Source: Paraburkholderia haematera
GTDB taxonomy: Bacteria > Pseudomonadota > Gammaproteobacteria > Burkholderiales > Burkholderiaceae
Length of the DNA stretch: 64,000 nt
Assembly: GCF_905220975.1 (NCBI RefSeq)
Contig: NZ_CAJNBK010000010.1
Span: 124,001-188,000 of the forward strand
Reading direction: 5' to 3'
How positions within the stretch are numbered: the stretch's first letter is position 1; every line of letters begins with the position of its first letter. The notes under the pieces are model-generated. The model had not been told where the DNA came from and searched no databases. It worked only from the letters and a program-made list of their open reading frames with translations. Below are positions 26,065 to 34,830 of the stretch, piece after piece. The translations under genes were made by a program, and so were the position numbers.

Positions 26065-26218
26065 GATTCCCCCGGGGTGTATCTGGCTGGTCAGGCCGTT
26101 ACGGAAACGTTTGCTCGAACGCGCGCGCTTAAACCGCACGAATCGGCTCGTTTCTGGTCTTGCGAGCATTGTGTCGAAAGGGGGAGCGGACGAAAATCGG
26201 ACAGACACCCTGCCTGCC

Positions 26219-26236
26219 TGACGGATTAATCCGTCA
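26219..26236. promoter_or_regulatory. 18-bp perfect palindrome upstream of flhD
   Basis: TGACGGATTAATCCGTCA is its own reverse complement over all 18 bases. It lies about 155-172 bases upstream of the flhD start and 2 bases from a second dyad. Such symmetry without a T-run suggests a dimeric regulator site, possibly controlling flhDC. Confidence 0.6.
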
Positions 26237-26238
26237 TT

Positions 26239-26261
26239 CGTGTAGGAGTTTTTCCTACACG
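26239..26261. promoter_or_regulatory. Inverted repeat CGTGTAGGA-N5-TCCTACACG upstream of flhD
   Basis: Perfect 9-bp arms (26239-26247 and 26253-26261) around GTTTT. The TAGGA/TCCTA half-sites resemble those used by NarL/FixJ-family response regulators, but I cannot name the protein. A short bidirectional terminator is the alternative reading, weakened by the missing T-run after the arm. Confidence 0.55.
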
Positions 26262-26514
26262 GAGGGCGCAGAAGGAAGGTTGAAGTAGGTGAAGCGGCGC
26301 GCAGCCTGGCGTTCGCGATGCGCTTTGAATGATTCTTCAACAAAAATGTGAACCAAATGGTGAGTCCTGGGTGGCTCACGGTCCGCACCTTGTTGCGGTG
26401 AGAAAGAATTATAAGACGTTTTCACTTCTGCGCAACGCGCGCGGTGTAGAGGCCGCACCCCAGTCCCGGGACCGTGCCTTGCTCGCGTTCTCCCACCGTT
26501 CGGATGTCCCTCCA

Positions 26515-26566
26515 ATCGTACGTCCCGACTATCGGGACAAGCCTTGGCTGACCTGTAACGTACGAT
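26515..26566. repeat. Nested inverted repeats between flhDC and the glycosyltransferase gene
   Basis: ATCGTACGT (26515-26523) and ACGTACGAT (26558-26566) are 9-bp outer arms. Within them GTCCCGA (26522-26528) and TCGGGAC (26532-26538) form an inner 7-bp dyad. The 705-base gap from flhD to the glycosyltransferase gene has no supportable gene; this and the two palindromes nearer flhD are its visible structures. Confidence 0.5.
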
Positions 26567-26769
26567 GTTTCGCGCTGTAACAACATTAAGCGTTTGAAAA
26601 ATAACTCGAATTAGTCCGGCCGATCCAGATAATGAAGCCTGGGGATTACCCGATGCAGGTCTGAAACACCCCGGGCGGCGGCCTACCGCGCCCAACCGTC
26701 CGTCAGGCATTCGCGCCTCGCTCTACTCGAGTGCCGCTGTGTGAAGCCGTTTTGAACAGGAGAAAACGC

Positions 26770-27834
26770 ATGCGAATCGCACAAATTGCGCCGTTGTACG
26801 AAGCTGTCCCGCCGAAACTCTACGGCGGCACCGAACGTGTCGTCTCGTATCTGACCGAGGCGCTGGTCGACCTCGGTCACGACGTTACGCTATTTGCGAG
26901 CGGCGACTCGGTCACCTCCGCGAACCTCGACGCCTGCTGGCCTCGTGCGCTGCGCCTCGATCCGACGATCCGCGATGCGCTGGCTCCGCACATCCTGATG
27001 ATGGAAAAGGTGCGCAAGGTCGCCCATGAGTTCGACGTGCTGCACTTTCACCTCGACTACATGCCGTTCCCGCTCTTCACCACCATGGACACGCCGTTCG
27101 TGACGACGCTTCACGGCCGTCTGGACTTGCCGGAACTGCAACCGGTGTTCGACGCATTCTCGAATGTGCCGGTGGTGTCGATTTCGGATTCGCAGCGCGT
27201 GCCGCTGCCGCAGGCCAACTGGCTGAACACGATTTACCACGGCCTGCCGGAGCAGTTGCTCACGCCGCAGACACACAGACAGCCGGAATACCTGGCGTTC
27301 CTCGGTCGTATCTGTCCGGAGAAACGCGTCGATACAGCTATCAAGATCGCTGCGCAAAGCGGTTTGCCGCTGAAGATCGCCGCCAAGGTGGACAAGGTCG
27401 ACCAGGAATACTTCAAGAAGGAAATCGAGCCGCTGCTCTCGATGGCGCACGTGGAGTTCGTCGGCGAAATCAACGAGGCGCAGAAGCCCGAGTTTCTGTC
27501 AGGCGCCAAGGCGCTGCTGTTCCCGATCGACTGGTCGGAGCCGTTCGGTCTGGTGATGATCGAATCAATGGCGTGCGGCACGCCGGTGATCGCCTTCAAC
27601 CGCGGTTCGGTGCCGGAAGTGATCGACCACGGGGTGACCGGCTACATCGTCGAGGACATTCAAGGTGCGGTGGCCGCGCTGCAGCGTCTGGACGAACTGT
27701 CGCGCACCGAGATTCGCGCGCAGTTCGAACGCCGCTTCAGCTCGAAAACGATGGCCCAGAATTACGTTGATGGCTATTCGGCACTGATCGAAGCGACGCG
27801 CCGCCCGGTGTTGCGCCAGGTCGCGGTGGGTTGA
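26770..27834 (+). CDS. GT4-family glycosyltransferase
   Basis: Probable retaining glycosyltransferase of family GT4, GT-B fold, 354 residues, cytoplasmic. The N-terminal domain begins MRIAQIAPLYEAVPPKLYGGTERVV, a typical acceptor-domain start. The C-terminal donor domain holds FLGRICPEKRVDTAI and the E-x7-E motif region PIDWSEPFGLVMIESMACGTPVIAFNRGSVPEVI. ATG 26770 follows AGGAG by 7 bases; the frame starts 13 codons earlier without a box. It stands alone between flhDC and hns. The sugar and acceptor are not predictable. Confidence 0.88.
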   Translation: MRIAQIAPLYEAVPPKLYGGTERVVSYLTEALVDLGHDVTLFASGDSVTSANLDACWPRALRLDPTIRDALAPHILMMEKVRKVAHEFDVLHFHLDYMPFPLFTTMDTPFVTTLHGRLDLPELQPVFDAFSNVPVVSISDSQRVPLPQANWLNTIYHGLPEQLLTPQTHRQPEYLAFLGRICPEKRVDTAIKIAAQSGLPLKIAAKVDKVDQEYFKKEIEPLLSMAHVEFVGEINEAQKPEFLSGAKALLFPIDWSEPFGLVMIESMACGTPVIAFNRGSVPEVIDHGVTGYIVEDIQGAVAALQRLDELSRTEIRAQFERRFSSKTMAQNYVDGYSALIEATRRPVLRQVAVG

Positions 27835-27978
27835 AAGCTGGGTTGAGCAACGTGCTTAAGCAGCTGACGTTTTTATGCGCTCAGCCGCTTAAGTCGGACT
27901 TCTGCCGCTTAGACCGTTTTCCGATTCCCACGCCAATCGTGAGAAAATTTGCCCAGTGAATCGTTTGCGCGAGCGGTT

Positions 27979-28035
27979 AGCGGGAGTTAACCCGCTTCTA
28001 CTCCGGAAAAGCCGCCGCTCAAGGGCGGCTTTTTT
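27979..28035 (+). terminator. Hairpin plus strong terminator after the glycosyltransferase gene
   Basis: A small hairpin AGCGGG/CCCGCT (27979-27996) is followed by the terminator GCCGCC (28011-28016), loop, GGCGGC (28024-28029), T6. Flanking A4 and T runs make it bidirectional, serving the glycosyltransferase gene and the converging hns. It lies ~180 bases past the coding end, so the 305-base gap could also hold a small RNA ending here. Confidence 0.85.
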
Positions 28036-28139
28036 AATACGCGCGTGGATGCGCTTCCATCCCGGACTAGCGCATCACGAATTAACAATCCGGCACCGAT
28101 CAACCTTCAATTGGCTTTCGCCCGCTAGCGGCAGGACAT

Positions 28140-28442
28140 TCAAGCCGCGCCAATCAGAAAGCGTTCGCGATTCTTGCCGACAATCCACTTTGGCGGTTTG
28201 CCGCGCCCGCTCCAGGTATTTCCCGATTTCGGATCCTGGTACTTGGCCGGCAGCGGCGCCTTCTTTGGCGGGCGTCCGCGCCGTGCGGCAACCGCAAAGC
28301 CGAGGTCTTGCGCGGTTAGACCGTATTCAGCGATCTTTTGGCGGATGTCAGCGACAACGTTGTCGACTTCAGTACGCCGGGCTTCGTCTGCTTGTGCCTG
28401 CAATTTGGCGATCTGCGCCTTGAGGTCTGCATATTGAGACAT
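28140..28442 (-). CDS. H-NS family histone-like protein
   Basis: Nucleoid protein that binds and silences AT-rich, often acquired, DNA. The 100-residue product has an N-terminal coiled-coil oligomerisation region (about residues 1-45), a basic linker GRPPKKAP and the C-terminal DNA-binding core YQDPKSGNTWSGRGKPPKW, the H-NS signature of Burkholderiaceae. The ~290 bases upstream are strikingly AT-rich compared with the rest of the window and could bind H-NS itself. Confidence 0.94.
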   Translation of the reverse strand: MSQYADLKAQIAKLQAQADEARRTEVDNVVADIRQKIAEYGLTAQDLGFAVAARRGRPPKKAPLPAKYQDPKSGNTWSGRGKPPKWIVGKNRERFLIGAA

Positions 28443-28732
28443 TCCGGTTCTCCCTTTTTCTAGAACTCATTCGCTCGCAGACTAGCTGTAATTATAAAAA
28501 TTCGCAATGGACAATAATACCGATTTAGGAAGAAATCATCTGATAATTATTAAGCGTCGATGAATTGTAAAACGAGATCTTTATCGGGTAATAATAGGTA
28601 AAGGCGACTCCACAATGACAATTCTTGACACCTAATCTGGCTACGTTTCCCTAAAATTGCGCGCTCAATGGCATGCACTTGCGCTCAGCATTCATGCCCC
28701 TCCAGGCGTCAAACATTTTAGGATTACCAATC

Positions 28733-29473
28733 ATGCAGTTGTCAAAGCGCCTTGCTGCCGAGCTGTTCGGCACCTTCTGGCTCGTGCTCGGGGGCTGCGG
28801 CAGCGCCGTCCTCGCCGCTAACTTCGCAGGCCCGGTCCACGGTCTGGGCATCGGCTTTGTGGGCGTTTCGCTCGCATTCGGCCTCACTGTCCTGACCATG
28901 GCTTATGCGATCGGCCACATCTCCGGCTGCCACCTGAATCCGGCCGTCAGCGTCGGGTTGACCGTCGCCGGCCGCTTTCCGGCTCGCGACCTGCTGCCGT
29001 ACATCGTCGCGCAAGTGATCGGCGCGGTGCTGGGTGCGCTGATGCTGTCGTTGATCGCATCGGGCAAGCCGGGTTTCGACCTCGTCGCCAGCGGTTTCGC
29101 CAGCAACGGCTATGGTGAGCGCTCGCCGGGCCATTACTCGCTCGCTGCCGCGTTCATTTGCGAAGTGGTGATGACCGGCTTCTTCCTGTTCGTGATCCTC
29201 GGCGCAACCGACAAGCGGGCGCCCGCCGGTTTCGCGCCAATCGCCATTGGCTTGTGCCTGACGCTGATTCACCTGATCTCGATTCCGGTCACCAATACAT
29301 CGGTCAACCCGGCGCGCTCCACCGGCCCGGCGCTGTTCGTCGGCGGCGCAGCAGTGGATCAGCTATGGATGTTCTGGGTCGCACCGATCATCGGCGCGGT
29401 GATCGCGGGCGTGCTGTACCCGGTCATCGCCGAAAGTCGCCGCGGCAATTCGCAGGAACTGGCGCTCGACTGA
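28733..29473 (+). CDS. aqpZ: Aquaporin Z, water channel
   Basis: Inner-membrane water channel of the MIP family. The 246-residue product has six hydrophobic helices and both NPA boxes: GCHLNPAVS (Asn69-Ala71) and NTSVNPARS. The water-type selectivity filter residues are visible, with a His in LTLIHLISIPV and the Arg after the second NPA. I start at ATG 28733 (MQLSKRLAAELFGTFWLV); the frame extends 20 codons upstream without signal or homology. A clear terminator follows. Confidence 0.96.
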   Translation: MQLSKRLAAELFGTFWLVLGGCGSAVLAANFAGPVHGLGIGFVGVSLAFGLTVLTMAYAIGHISGCHLNPAVSVGLTVAGRFPARDLLPYIVAQVIGAVLGALMLSLIASGKPGFDLVASGFASNGYGERSPGHYSLAAAFICEVVMTGFFLFVILGATDKRAPAGFAPIAIGLCLTLIHLISIPVTNTSVNPARSTGPALFVGGAAVDQLWMFWVAPIIGAVIAGVLYPVIAESRRGNSQELALD

Positions 29474-29500
29474 TCAGCGAGTGATCGCACCCAGGCAGTC

Positions 29501-29532
29501 AAAGCGGGCGCTACGGCGCCCGCTTTGTTTTT
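29501..29532 (+). terminator. Terminator after aqpZ
   Basis: AAAGCGGGCGC (29501-29511), loop TACG, GCGCCCGCTTT (29516-29526), then GTTTTTG. An 11-bp perfect stem with a stable tetraloop. Confidence 0.93.
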
Positions 29533-29618
29533 GTCCTCACGATGCCGGCAGCCGAGCAGCCTGCCAATGGTCCGCTGCTAGAATCGTGCGACTTCCCAAG
29601 CTCGCACAGGTGCTACCG

Positions 29619-30314
29619 ATGACCCGTTTCCGCGGATTCCTGCATGGCGTTGCACTTTCCGTCGCCGGTTTGTGTGCGGGCGTGCTTGCGTTACCCGCGG
29701 CCCATGCGGCGGACGGCAATACCGAAACGCTCGTATTCGTGCGCCACGGCGAAAAACCCGCCAAGGGGTACGGCCAGCTCAATTGCCAGGGGCTCAATCA
29801 TGCGCTGGCCTTGCCGGCCGTGATCGCCGCCAAGTTCGGCAAACCGGACGCGATCTATGCGCCCGATCCCAGTCAGCAAAAAGACGACAGCGGTCACCCC
29901 TATTACTATATTCGGCCGCTCGCGACTATCGAGCCGACCGCCATCCAATTCCAGATGCCGGTCCAAACGCCGTATGGCTTCGCCCAGATTGACCAACTCG
30001 GCATGGCGCTCGTCAATCCTTCCAATCGCAACAAGCTGATTGTCGTTGCGTGGGAACACAAGCTGATCGTGAAGTTGTTGCGCCAGATGATGAGCGCGCA
30101 TGGCGGCAATGCCGCCGATGTCCCCAACTGGCAAAGCGACGATTTCGACAGCATCTATGTTGTTCACCTCGACTGGCAAAACGGCACGGCCCGCGCAAGT
30201 TTCAAGCTTGACCGTCAGGGACTGAACGGCCGAGCTGCGGATTGCCCATGCGCGGCGCTCCCGGGTGCCCCTTCTGCGGCCGCGGCAGGTGCTTCAGCGA
30301 ACTCGGTTGATTAA
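29619..30314 (+). CDS. Exported histidine phosphatase family protein
   Basis: Probable periplasmic phosphatase of the histidine phosphatase (phosphoglycerate mutase-like) superfamily. From ATG 29619 the product has 231 residues with a signal peptide ending AHA-AD near residue 31. The catalytic RHGE motif is at residues 42-45 (LVFVRHGEKP). The usual second catalytic histidine may be in VVAWEHKLIVKLL, an E-H pair in the right region. The longer open frame upstream lies in the aqpZ terminator and is rejected. Substrate unknown. Confidence 0.8.
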   Translation: MTRFRGFLHGVALSVAGLCAGVLALPAAHAADGNTETLVFVRHGEKPAKGYGQLNCQGLNHALALPAVIAAKFGKPDAIYAPDPSQQKDDSGHPYYYIRPLATIEPTAIQFQMPVQTPYGFAQIDQLGMALVNPSNRNKLIVVAWEHKLIVKLLRQMMSAHGGNAADVPNWQSDDFDSIYVVHLDWQNGTARASFKLDRQGLNGRAADCPCAALPGAPSAAAAGASANSVD

Positions 30315-30599
30315 TCGGGTACTACAGGTGTAAGCCGCAATTACGAGCGCGGCTGTCAGATTGTTGCAACGGCTGCCGGCAACCGGGTGCCGGCTCGCCC
30401 CAAGGAGCCGGGAATCCTTGCATGACAGGGCTTCGAGCGGCAAGCGGATCCGGCGCGCAGCGTTCGAATGTTCCTTCTACAGCCATTCGAACGCTGCGAC
30501 GATGCTTGCAGCCCGTAACATCTCGTCGCAGTCGCCAACGCCCAGAATGCGTAGATTGGTCCTGTGCGACAAACCCACGTCGCCTCACAGGAGAACACC

Positions 30600-30902
30600 A
30601 TGAAACGCATCGTCACTCACTTGCTGGTTGCGGCTGGACTCGCGGCGGGCGCATGCGGTGTTGCGCAGGCGCATACGGATCTGAACATCGGCCTGTCGCT
30701 CGGCGTGCCGGTCTATGCGCAGCCGGCACCGGTCTACGTAGCGCCGCAGCCGGTGTACTACGGCAACGGCGGCTGGGACCATCGCTACGACCGCGGCGGC
30801 TACTATCGAGACGACCGCCGGGATGATCGCGGTTGGGATCACAACGACCGCCACTGGGGCCGCGATGACCGTGGCGATCGCCGCGGCGGTTGGCACGGCT
30901 GA
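30600..30902 (+). CDS. Small exported Asp/Arg/Gly-rich protein
   Basis: A 100-residue protein with a signal peptide ending AQA-H near residue 24. It continues with a PVYVAPQPVYY stretch and a tail made almost wholly of D, R, G, H, W and Y (repeated DRRDDRGWDH-like units). A GGAG box lies 6 bases upstream. No enzyme fold is visible; the composition resembles small envelope-stress or metal-binding proteins, which is only a guess. The 285 bases before it contain no other gene I can support. Confidence 0.75.
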   Translation: MKRIVTHLLVAAGLAAGACGVAQAHTDLNIGLSLGVPVYAQPAPVYVAPQPVYYGNGGWDHRYDRGGYYRDDRRDDRGWDHNDRHWGRDDRGDRRGGWHG

Positions 30903-30930
30903 TCGTAGCGCTGCCTGATCGTAGCGCTGA

Positions 30931-30970
30931 ACCGGCCCGCATCCCCGAAAGAGGACGCGGGCCGGTCCGT
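30931..30970. terminator. Hairpin between converging genes
   Basis: ACCGGCCCGC (30931-30940) and GCGGGCCGGT (30957-30966) form a 10-bp stem followed by CCGTTTT. It lies between the small exported protein and the end of the converging phosphatase gene. Just before it TGATCGTAGCGCTG occurs twice in tandem (30900-30913, 30916-30929). Confidence 0.65.
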
Positions 30971-30972
30971 TT

Positions 30973-31794
30973 TCAGGACATCAGTTCGTCGTCGAGCGAG
31001 AAAAGTTTGCGCAGATGGTGCGCGACGCCGGCTTCGAAGTTATTGCCGATGCGCGGCACGTCCGGCAGACGCGTGATGAGATTGGGATTGGCGTTGTTCA
31101 TCATGAACGGATGGCCGGCTGTCTCCAGCAGATCGATATCGTTCATGTTGTCGCCGAACGCCACGCATTGCGAGGCGCCGACGCCGAGGCGCTCGAGCAC
31201 GATTTGCAACGCGCGCCCCTTCGAAACGTTCGACGTCATCACTTCCAGGCAGTCTGGCAGCGAATACGTGACGTACAGCGCGTCGCCGAATTCGCGCGCC
31301 AGGTTGGCCGAGACATGCGCGAGATCGGCGGGCTCGCCGATGTAAAGTACCTTCGCGATGTCCACACCGTCGTGCTTCGGCAGATCGGTTACCTCGTACG
31401 TGAAGCCCGAGTCCTGATGAAATTTCAGCAGCTCCGGCGCATCCCGGTCGATCAACCACGCCTGGTCGGCGAACAGGTTGACGATCACGCGGCCGTGCGC
31501 GCCGGCGATTTCCGGCTGCACAAGTCGCTGCACGATGGCCGGCGGCAGGTCATCGGCGTGGATCACCGCGTTGTCCGGCGCGTGAATGCGCGCGCCGTTC
31601 GAGGTGATCAGATACGGGTTGATGCCCAGCAGGTCGCGAATGCCCGCGACATCGCAGTAGTGGCGCCCCGTCGCGATCACGAAGTGCAGCCCGTCGCTTT
31701 CCAGCTTACGCACGGTGGCGATCGTGAACGGGTCCACCTTGTGATCGGCGTTGAGCAGCGTGCCGTCGAGGTCCGTGGCAATGACTTTGTACAT
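30973..31794 (-). CDS. Cof-type HAD-IIB phosphatase
   Basis: Cytoplasmic HAD-superfamily phosphatase of the Cof/YidA kind, likely acting on small sugar phosphates or related metabolites. The 273-residue product has motif I DLDGTLL (nucleophile Asp8, acid Asp10), motif II ITSNGA, the C2B cap insertion, motif III Lys in SKGRAL and motif IV FGDNMNDIDLL. All catalytic positions are intact. It lies 87 bases downstream of the BadF-type gene, on the same strand, so the two may be co-transcribed. Confidence 0.9.
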   Translation of the reverse strand: MYKVIATDLDGTLLNADHKVDPFTIATVRKLESDGLHFVIATGRHYCDVAGIRDLLGINPYLITSNGARIHAPDNAVIHADDLPPAIVQRLVQPEIAGAHGRVIVNLFADQAWLIDRDAPELLKFHQDSGFTYEVTDLPKHDGVDIAKVLYIGEPADLAHVSANLAREFGDALYVTYSLPDCLEVMTSNVSKGRALQIVLERLGVGASQCVAFGDNMNDIDLLETAGHPFMMNNANPNLITRLPDVPRIGNNFEAGVAHHLRKLFSLDDELMS

Positions 31795-31881
31795 AGTGTG
31801 AGCAGCCGGGCAGCGTCAAAGAACGCATTTTACCGTTGTGCGCCGCATCCGCGAGATCGCCGCCGGCGCGCGAGACGATTC

Positions 31882-32763
31882 TCAACCGGCGAGGCGAGCC
31901 GCTTCGCGCTGCGCCAACTGCAAACCGCCGTGTGCCGAGTCCGCCAACGGCTCGCGCAAACGGGGCTGATAAATCTGTGGCACGTATTCACGCAACGGTG
32001 CGCCGAGACCGCCGCACAGCGCGACCGGCAGGGCCGCCAAGGGGTCGAGCGCGGCAATCATCTTACCCACTTCGTCGCCAGCTTCACCAAGCAAACGCGC
32101 CGCGAACGGGTGCGTGCGATGCGCGATGACGATGGGCGCGAGCCTTGCATAAGCTGTCTGATTGGCTTCACACGACCAGATTATGAGGGTGTCGCGATCA
32201 TGCGCACCGGTGTGGGTGAGCAGCGCCTGCGCCAGTTCGTCGTTGGGCACACGCCCGTCGAGCGCCTGCTGCGCGTGGACGATGGCCCGCAGTCCGAGCC
32301 AGGCGCCGCTCGCTTCGTCGCCCGACGGGTAACCAAAGCCGCCAGCGATTCGGCATTCGCCGTTGCCGTCGAGCGCGGCCGCCTGACTGCCGGTGCCAAG
32401 CGCGACAACCACACCGTGCGCGCCGCCGTGTGCGCCAAGCAAGCTGGTGTACACATCGCTTTCCACCGCGAGCCCGGCCACCGCCGGCGCCTGTGCGCGA
32501 AACGCGGCCAGCCAGTCTCGGTTATTGACCCCAGCCAACCCGCAGCCAAGTAGGCAGCGCGACCAGTCCAGCGGCACCCCGGCATGGGCAAATGCATCGG
32601 CACAGCCGGCTCCAATAGCCTGCCACGCGCGTTCCACACCAAGGCCCAGCCCTGACGGCCCGCTCCCCGCCTGCGCCAGTTCGCGGCCCTGCGCGTCGCC
32701 CAGAACGACGCGCGTACCGCTGCCGCCGCCGTCGATGCCGATCAGAAAGAGGTCTTTATTCAT
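31882..32763 (-). CDS. BadF/BadG/BcrA/BcrD-type ATPase, probable amino-sugar kinase
   Basis: ASKHA-fold ATPase of 293 residues. Phosphate loop 1 is IGIDGGGSGTRVVL (residues 8-21); the loop VVALGTGSQAAA and the adenosine-type motif ALCGGLGAPL follow. These are typical of N-acetylglucosamine or glucosamine kinases in the BadF family. No cysteine cluster for an iron-sulfur centre is seen, which argues against an activator of a dehydratase. It is followed by the Cof-type phosphatase gene. The kinase substrate is inferred, not shown. Confidence 0.8.
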   Translation of the reverse strand: MNKDLFLIGIDGGGSGTRVVLGDAQGRELAQAGSGPSGLGLGVERAWQAIGAGCADAFAHAGVPLDWSRCLLGCGLAGVNNRDWLAAFRAQAPAVAGLAVESDVYTSLLGAHGGAHGVVVALGTGSQAAALDGNGECRIAGGFGYPSGDEASGAWLGLRAIVHAQQALDGRVPNDELAQALLTHTGAHDRDTLIIWSCEANQTAYARLAPIVIAHRTHPFAARLLGEAGDEVGKMIAALDPLAALPVALCGGLGAPLREYVPQIYQPRLREPLADSAHGGLQLAQREAARLAG

Positions 32764-32903
32764 CGAATTGAGTCAGTTCAGGTGGTGAATAACGCATAGC
32801 GTGGCAGGTCAGTTTCAATCCGGCAATCGGCCGAAAGGCCAGCTTGCGGCACGCACGGCTTCCGCTATGCTGACGGGCGACATGACAACGCGGGAGCGCG
32901 AAA

Positions 32904-33500
32904 GTGACACAGCGATGCAACTGGGTATCGAGCGAAGCGCTCGCACACTACCACGACACCGAATGGGGCGTGCCCTCGCGCGACGATCGGCACCTGTTCG
33001 AAATGCTCGTGCTGGAAGGCGCCCAGGCGGGCTTGTCATGGTCGACGATTCTCAACAAACGGACCGGCTATCGCCGTGCTTTTGCCGACTTCGACATCGA
33101 CAAAGTGGCGCGCTTTACGCCCAAACACGTCGATGCACTGGTGCTTGACGAAAGCATTGTGCGCCATCGCGGCAAGATCGAGTCGGCCATTACCAACGCG
33201 CGCGCCGTACTGCAGATTCAGGCCGAACACGGCTCGCTCGCCAACTTCGTATGGTCGTTCGTCGATCAGACGCCGATCCAGAACGATTGGGCATCGTATC
33301 AACAGGCGCCCGCATCCACCGAAATCTCAGACGCGCTCAGCAAAGGGTTGAAGCGCTACGGCTGCAAGTTCGTCGGCTCGACGATCTGCTACGCGTTCAT
33401 GCAGGCGGTCGGCATGGTGAACGATCACGAGGCGAGCTGCATGTGCCGCGCGCGATGCGCGGCGCTGGGCAAGAAGGGACGCAATCGCAAAGCCAGCTGA
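32904..33500 (+). CDS. tag: DNA-3-methyladenine glycosylase I
   Basis: Base-excision repair enzyme that removes 3-methyladenine. The 198-residue product shows the Tag hallmarks: N-terminal RCNW with zinc ligand Cys5, HDTEWGVP, the catalytic-site Glu38 in LEGAQAGLSW, and C-terminal NDHEASCMC supplying the other zinc ligands. The start is GTG 32904 behind GGGAG. It is divergent from the BadF-type gene. Confidence 0.95.
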   Translation: MTQRCNWVSSEALAHYHDTEWGVPSRDDRHLFEMLVLEGAQAGLSWSTILNKRTGYRRAFADFDIDKVARFTPKHVDALVLDESIVRHRGKIESAITNARAVLQIQAEHGSLANFVWSFVDQTPIQNDWASYQQAPASTEISDALSKGLKRYGCKFVGSTICYAFMQAVGMVNDHEASCMCRARCAALGKKGRNRKAS

Positions 33501-33698
33501 GGCGGCAGCGGTCACTGCCGCCTGGTGCAGCGCGTCTGAAGCGCCGCGGGGGCGGCATGCACGGCAAACGAGCCAAACCCGCGAATTGAAGGCTTTTCGT
33601 TGTGTTAGTCCGGGTTTCGCGAATCGGCGCGTGCCCGATACTGCCACTCATGCGCTCGAACAACGAATAACCGCTGCGTAAAGCATGGGAGACCAACC

Positions 33699-34124
33699 AT
33701 GAAATCCCTGAACTTCCTGACCCATCAGGAAATTTTCGATCAGGCTGTGGATCATCTACTCGGCCAGAAGCGCGCCGCCTTGCTGCCGCGCGGCGGCGGC
33801 GCTTACCGAGGCTACTGCGGTGGCTGCCCGGTCGGCCACTTTATCAAGCCGCTCGACTACGTGACCGCGATGGAAGGCGTTCCGGTGCGCTACGTCGGCA
33901 AAACGCCCGTCGAGGCGCCCGCCTATATGGATGCCGGCATATCTGCGCTTAAAAAGGCGCTCCTGCGCGCTCACCTCAATGTGTACGACCCTACCACTGT
34001 CACTTTGCTCAGTTGCTTGCAAAACGTGCATGACGTGTTCGGCACGTGGGAATGGCATGAGCGCCTGAGCTCGATTGCCCGGCAATTCCACCTGTCTGCG
34101 GAGCGCCTGAAGAGCGCTGCGTAA
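33699..34124 (+). CDS. Conserved protein of unknown function
   Basis: I do not recognise a named family. The 141-residue product has no signal peptide or membrane segment. The core LPRGGGAYRGYCGGCPVGHFI (about residues 29-49) has a Gly-rich turn and a CxxC pair followed by His, which could bind a metal. Codon use is like the neighbours and a GGGAG box precedes the ATG, so it is very likely a real gene. Confidence 0.75.
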   Translation: MKSLNFLTHQEIFDQAVDHLLGQKRAALLPRGGGAYRGYCGGCPVGHFIKPLDYVTAMEGVPVRYVGKTPVEAPAYMDAGISALKKALLRAHLNVYDPTTVTLLSCLQNVHDVFGTWEWHERLSSIARQFHLSAERLKSAA

Positions 34125-34227
34125 GGCGCCGCTCTGCAGCCGCAAAGGACTAACGCAAAACGACCCACCAAAAGCAAAACGGCGATGTGGCTTCTTTCGA
34201 AGCTCACACCGCCGTTCGGCGTGCATA

Positions 34228-34247
34228 ACGCACGCAAAAGCGTGCGT
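34228..34247. repeat. Hairpin downstream of rpsU
   Basis: ACGCACGC (34228-34235), AAAA, GCGTGCGT (34240-34247): a perfect 8-bp stem just past the rpsU stop. An A-run flanks it on the side toward rpsU, so on the rpsU strand the T-run precedes the stem; this is not a standard terminator. Confidence 0.45.
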
Positions 34248-34259
34248 GAAAAAACGTGC

Positions 34260-34472
34260 TTAGTGCAGCTTTTTCGGCAACATCTGGCTGCGCAGGCGCT
34301 TGTGCAGGCGCTTCACAGCAGCAGCCTTCTTGCGCTTACGTGCCGTGGTCGGCTTTTCGTACGATTGACGCTCACGCAGTTCAGCGATCAGGCCATTCTT
34401 TTCGATTGCGCGACGAAAGCGGCGAATCGCCACTTCGAACGGCTCGTTTTCTTTCAGAAGAATCGTCGTCAT
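34260..34472 (-). CDS. rpsU: Ribosomal protein S21
   Basis: Small-subunit ribosomal protein, 70 residues, very basic at the C-terminus (RKRKKAAAVKRLHKRLR), with the family N-terminus TTILLKENEPFEVAIRRFRRAIEKNGL. Full length. The 358 bases upstream to the aldo/keto reductase gene contain no other gene and presumably hold its promoter and leader. Confidence 0.97.
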   Translation of the reverse strand: MTTILLKENEPFEVAIRRFRRAIEKNGLIAELRERQSYEKPTTARKRKKAAAVKRLHKRLRSQMLPKKLH

Positions 34473-34830
34473 GTAATTCCTAACTCAATCACTTGATAGG
34501 GGTAAATTGCGTGGCGGGATACCGCTCACGCGCCGGCCCTCCGGTCGTTTCGATTCATGGCCAGTAACAGGCAAACGCGGGCAGAACCCGGCCAAACCAC
34601 GAATGAAACGAGAGGCATAACGGCCACGGAGGCCGGAAAAGAGAGGTGGGGAGTTCACCGCGGAACGCGGACAGACGTAATGCCAAAGCAGCGTCTGTTG
34701 CCGTTTCGCCAACCTTTCATCAATGAAAAACATTGACGAAACAGGCAAAGATCTCAATTCACTCCCGATGATATCAGGAAACTCACCATCCTACCAGGGG
34801 TTTAGCGATCGCGCCAGGTCCCTTGGGCAA

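Noticed and set aside
26239..26261. Reading the CGTGTAGGA dyad as a terminator
   Set aside because: The T-run lies in the loop, not after the second arm, and no gene ends nearby.
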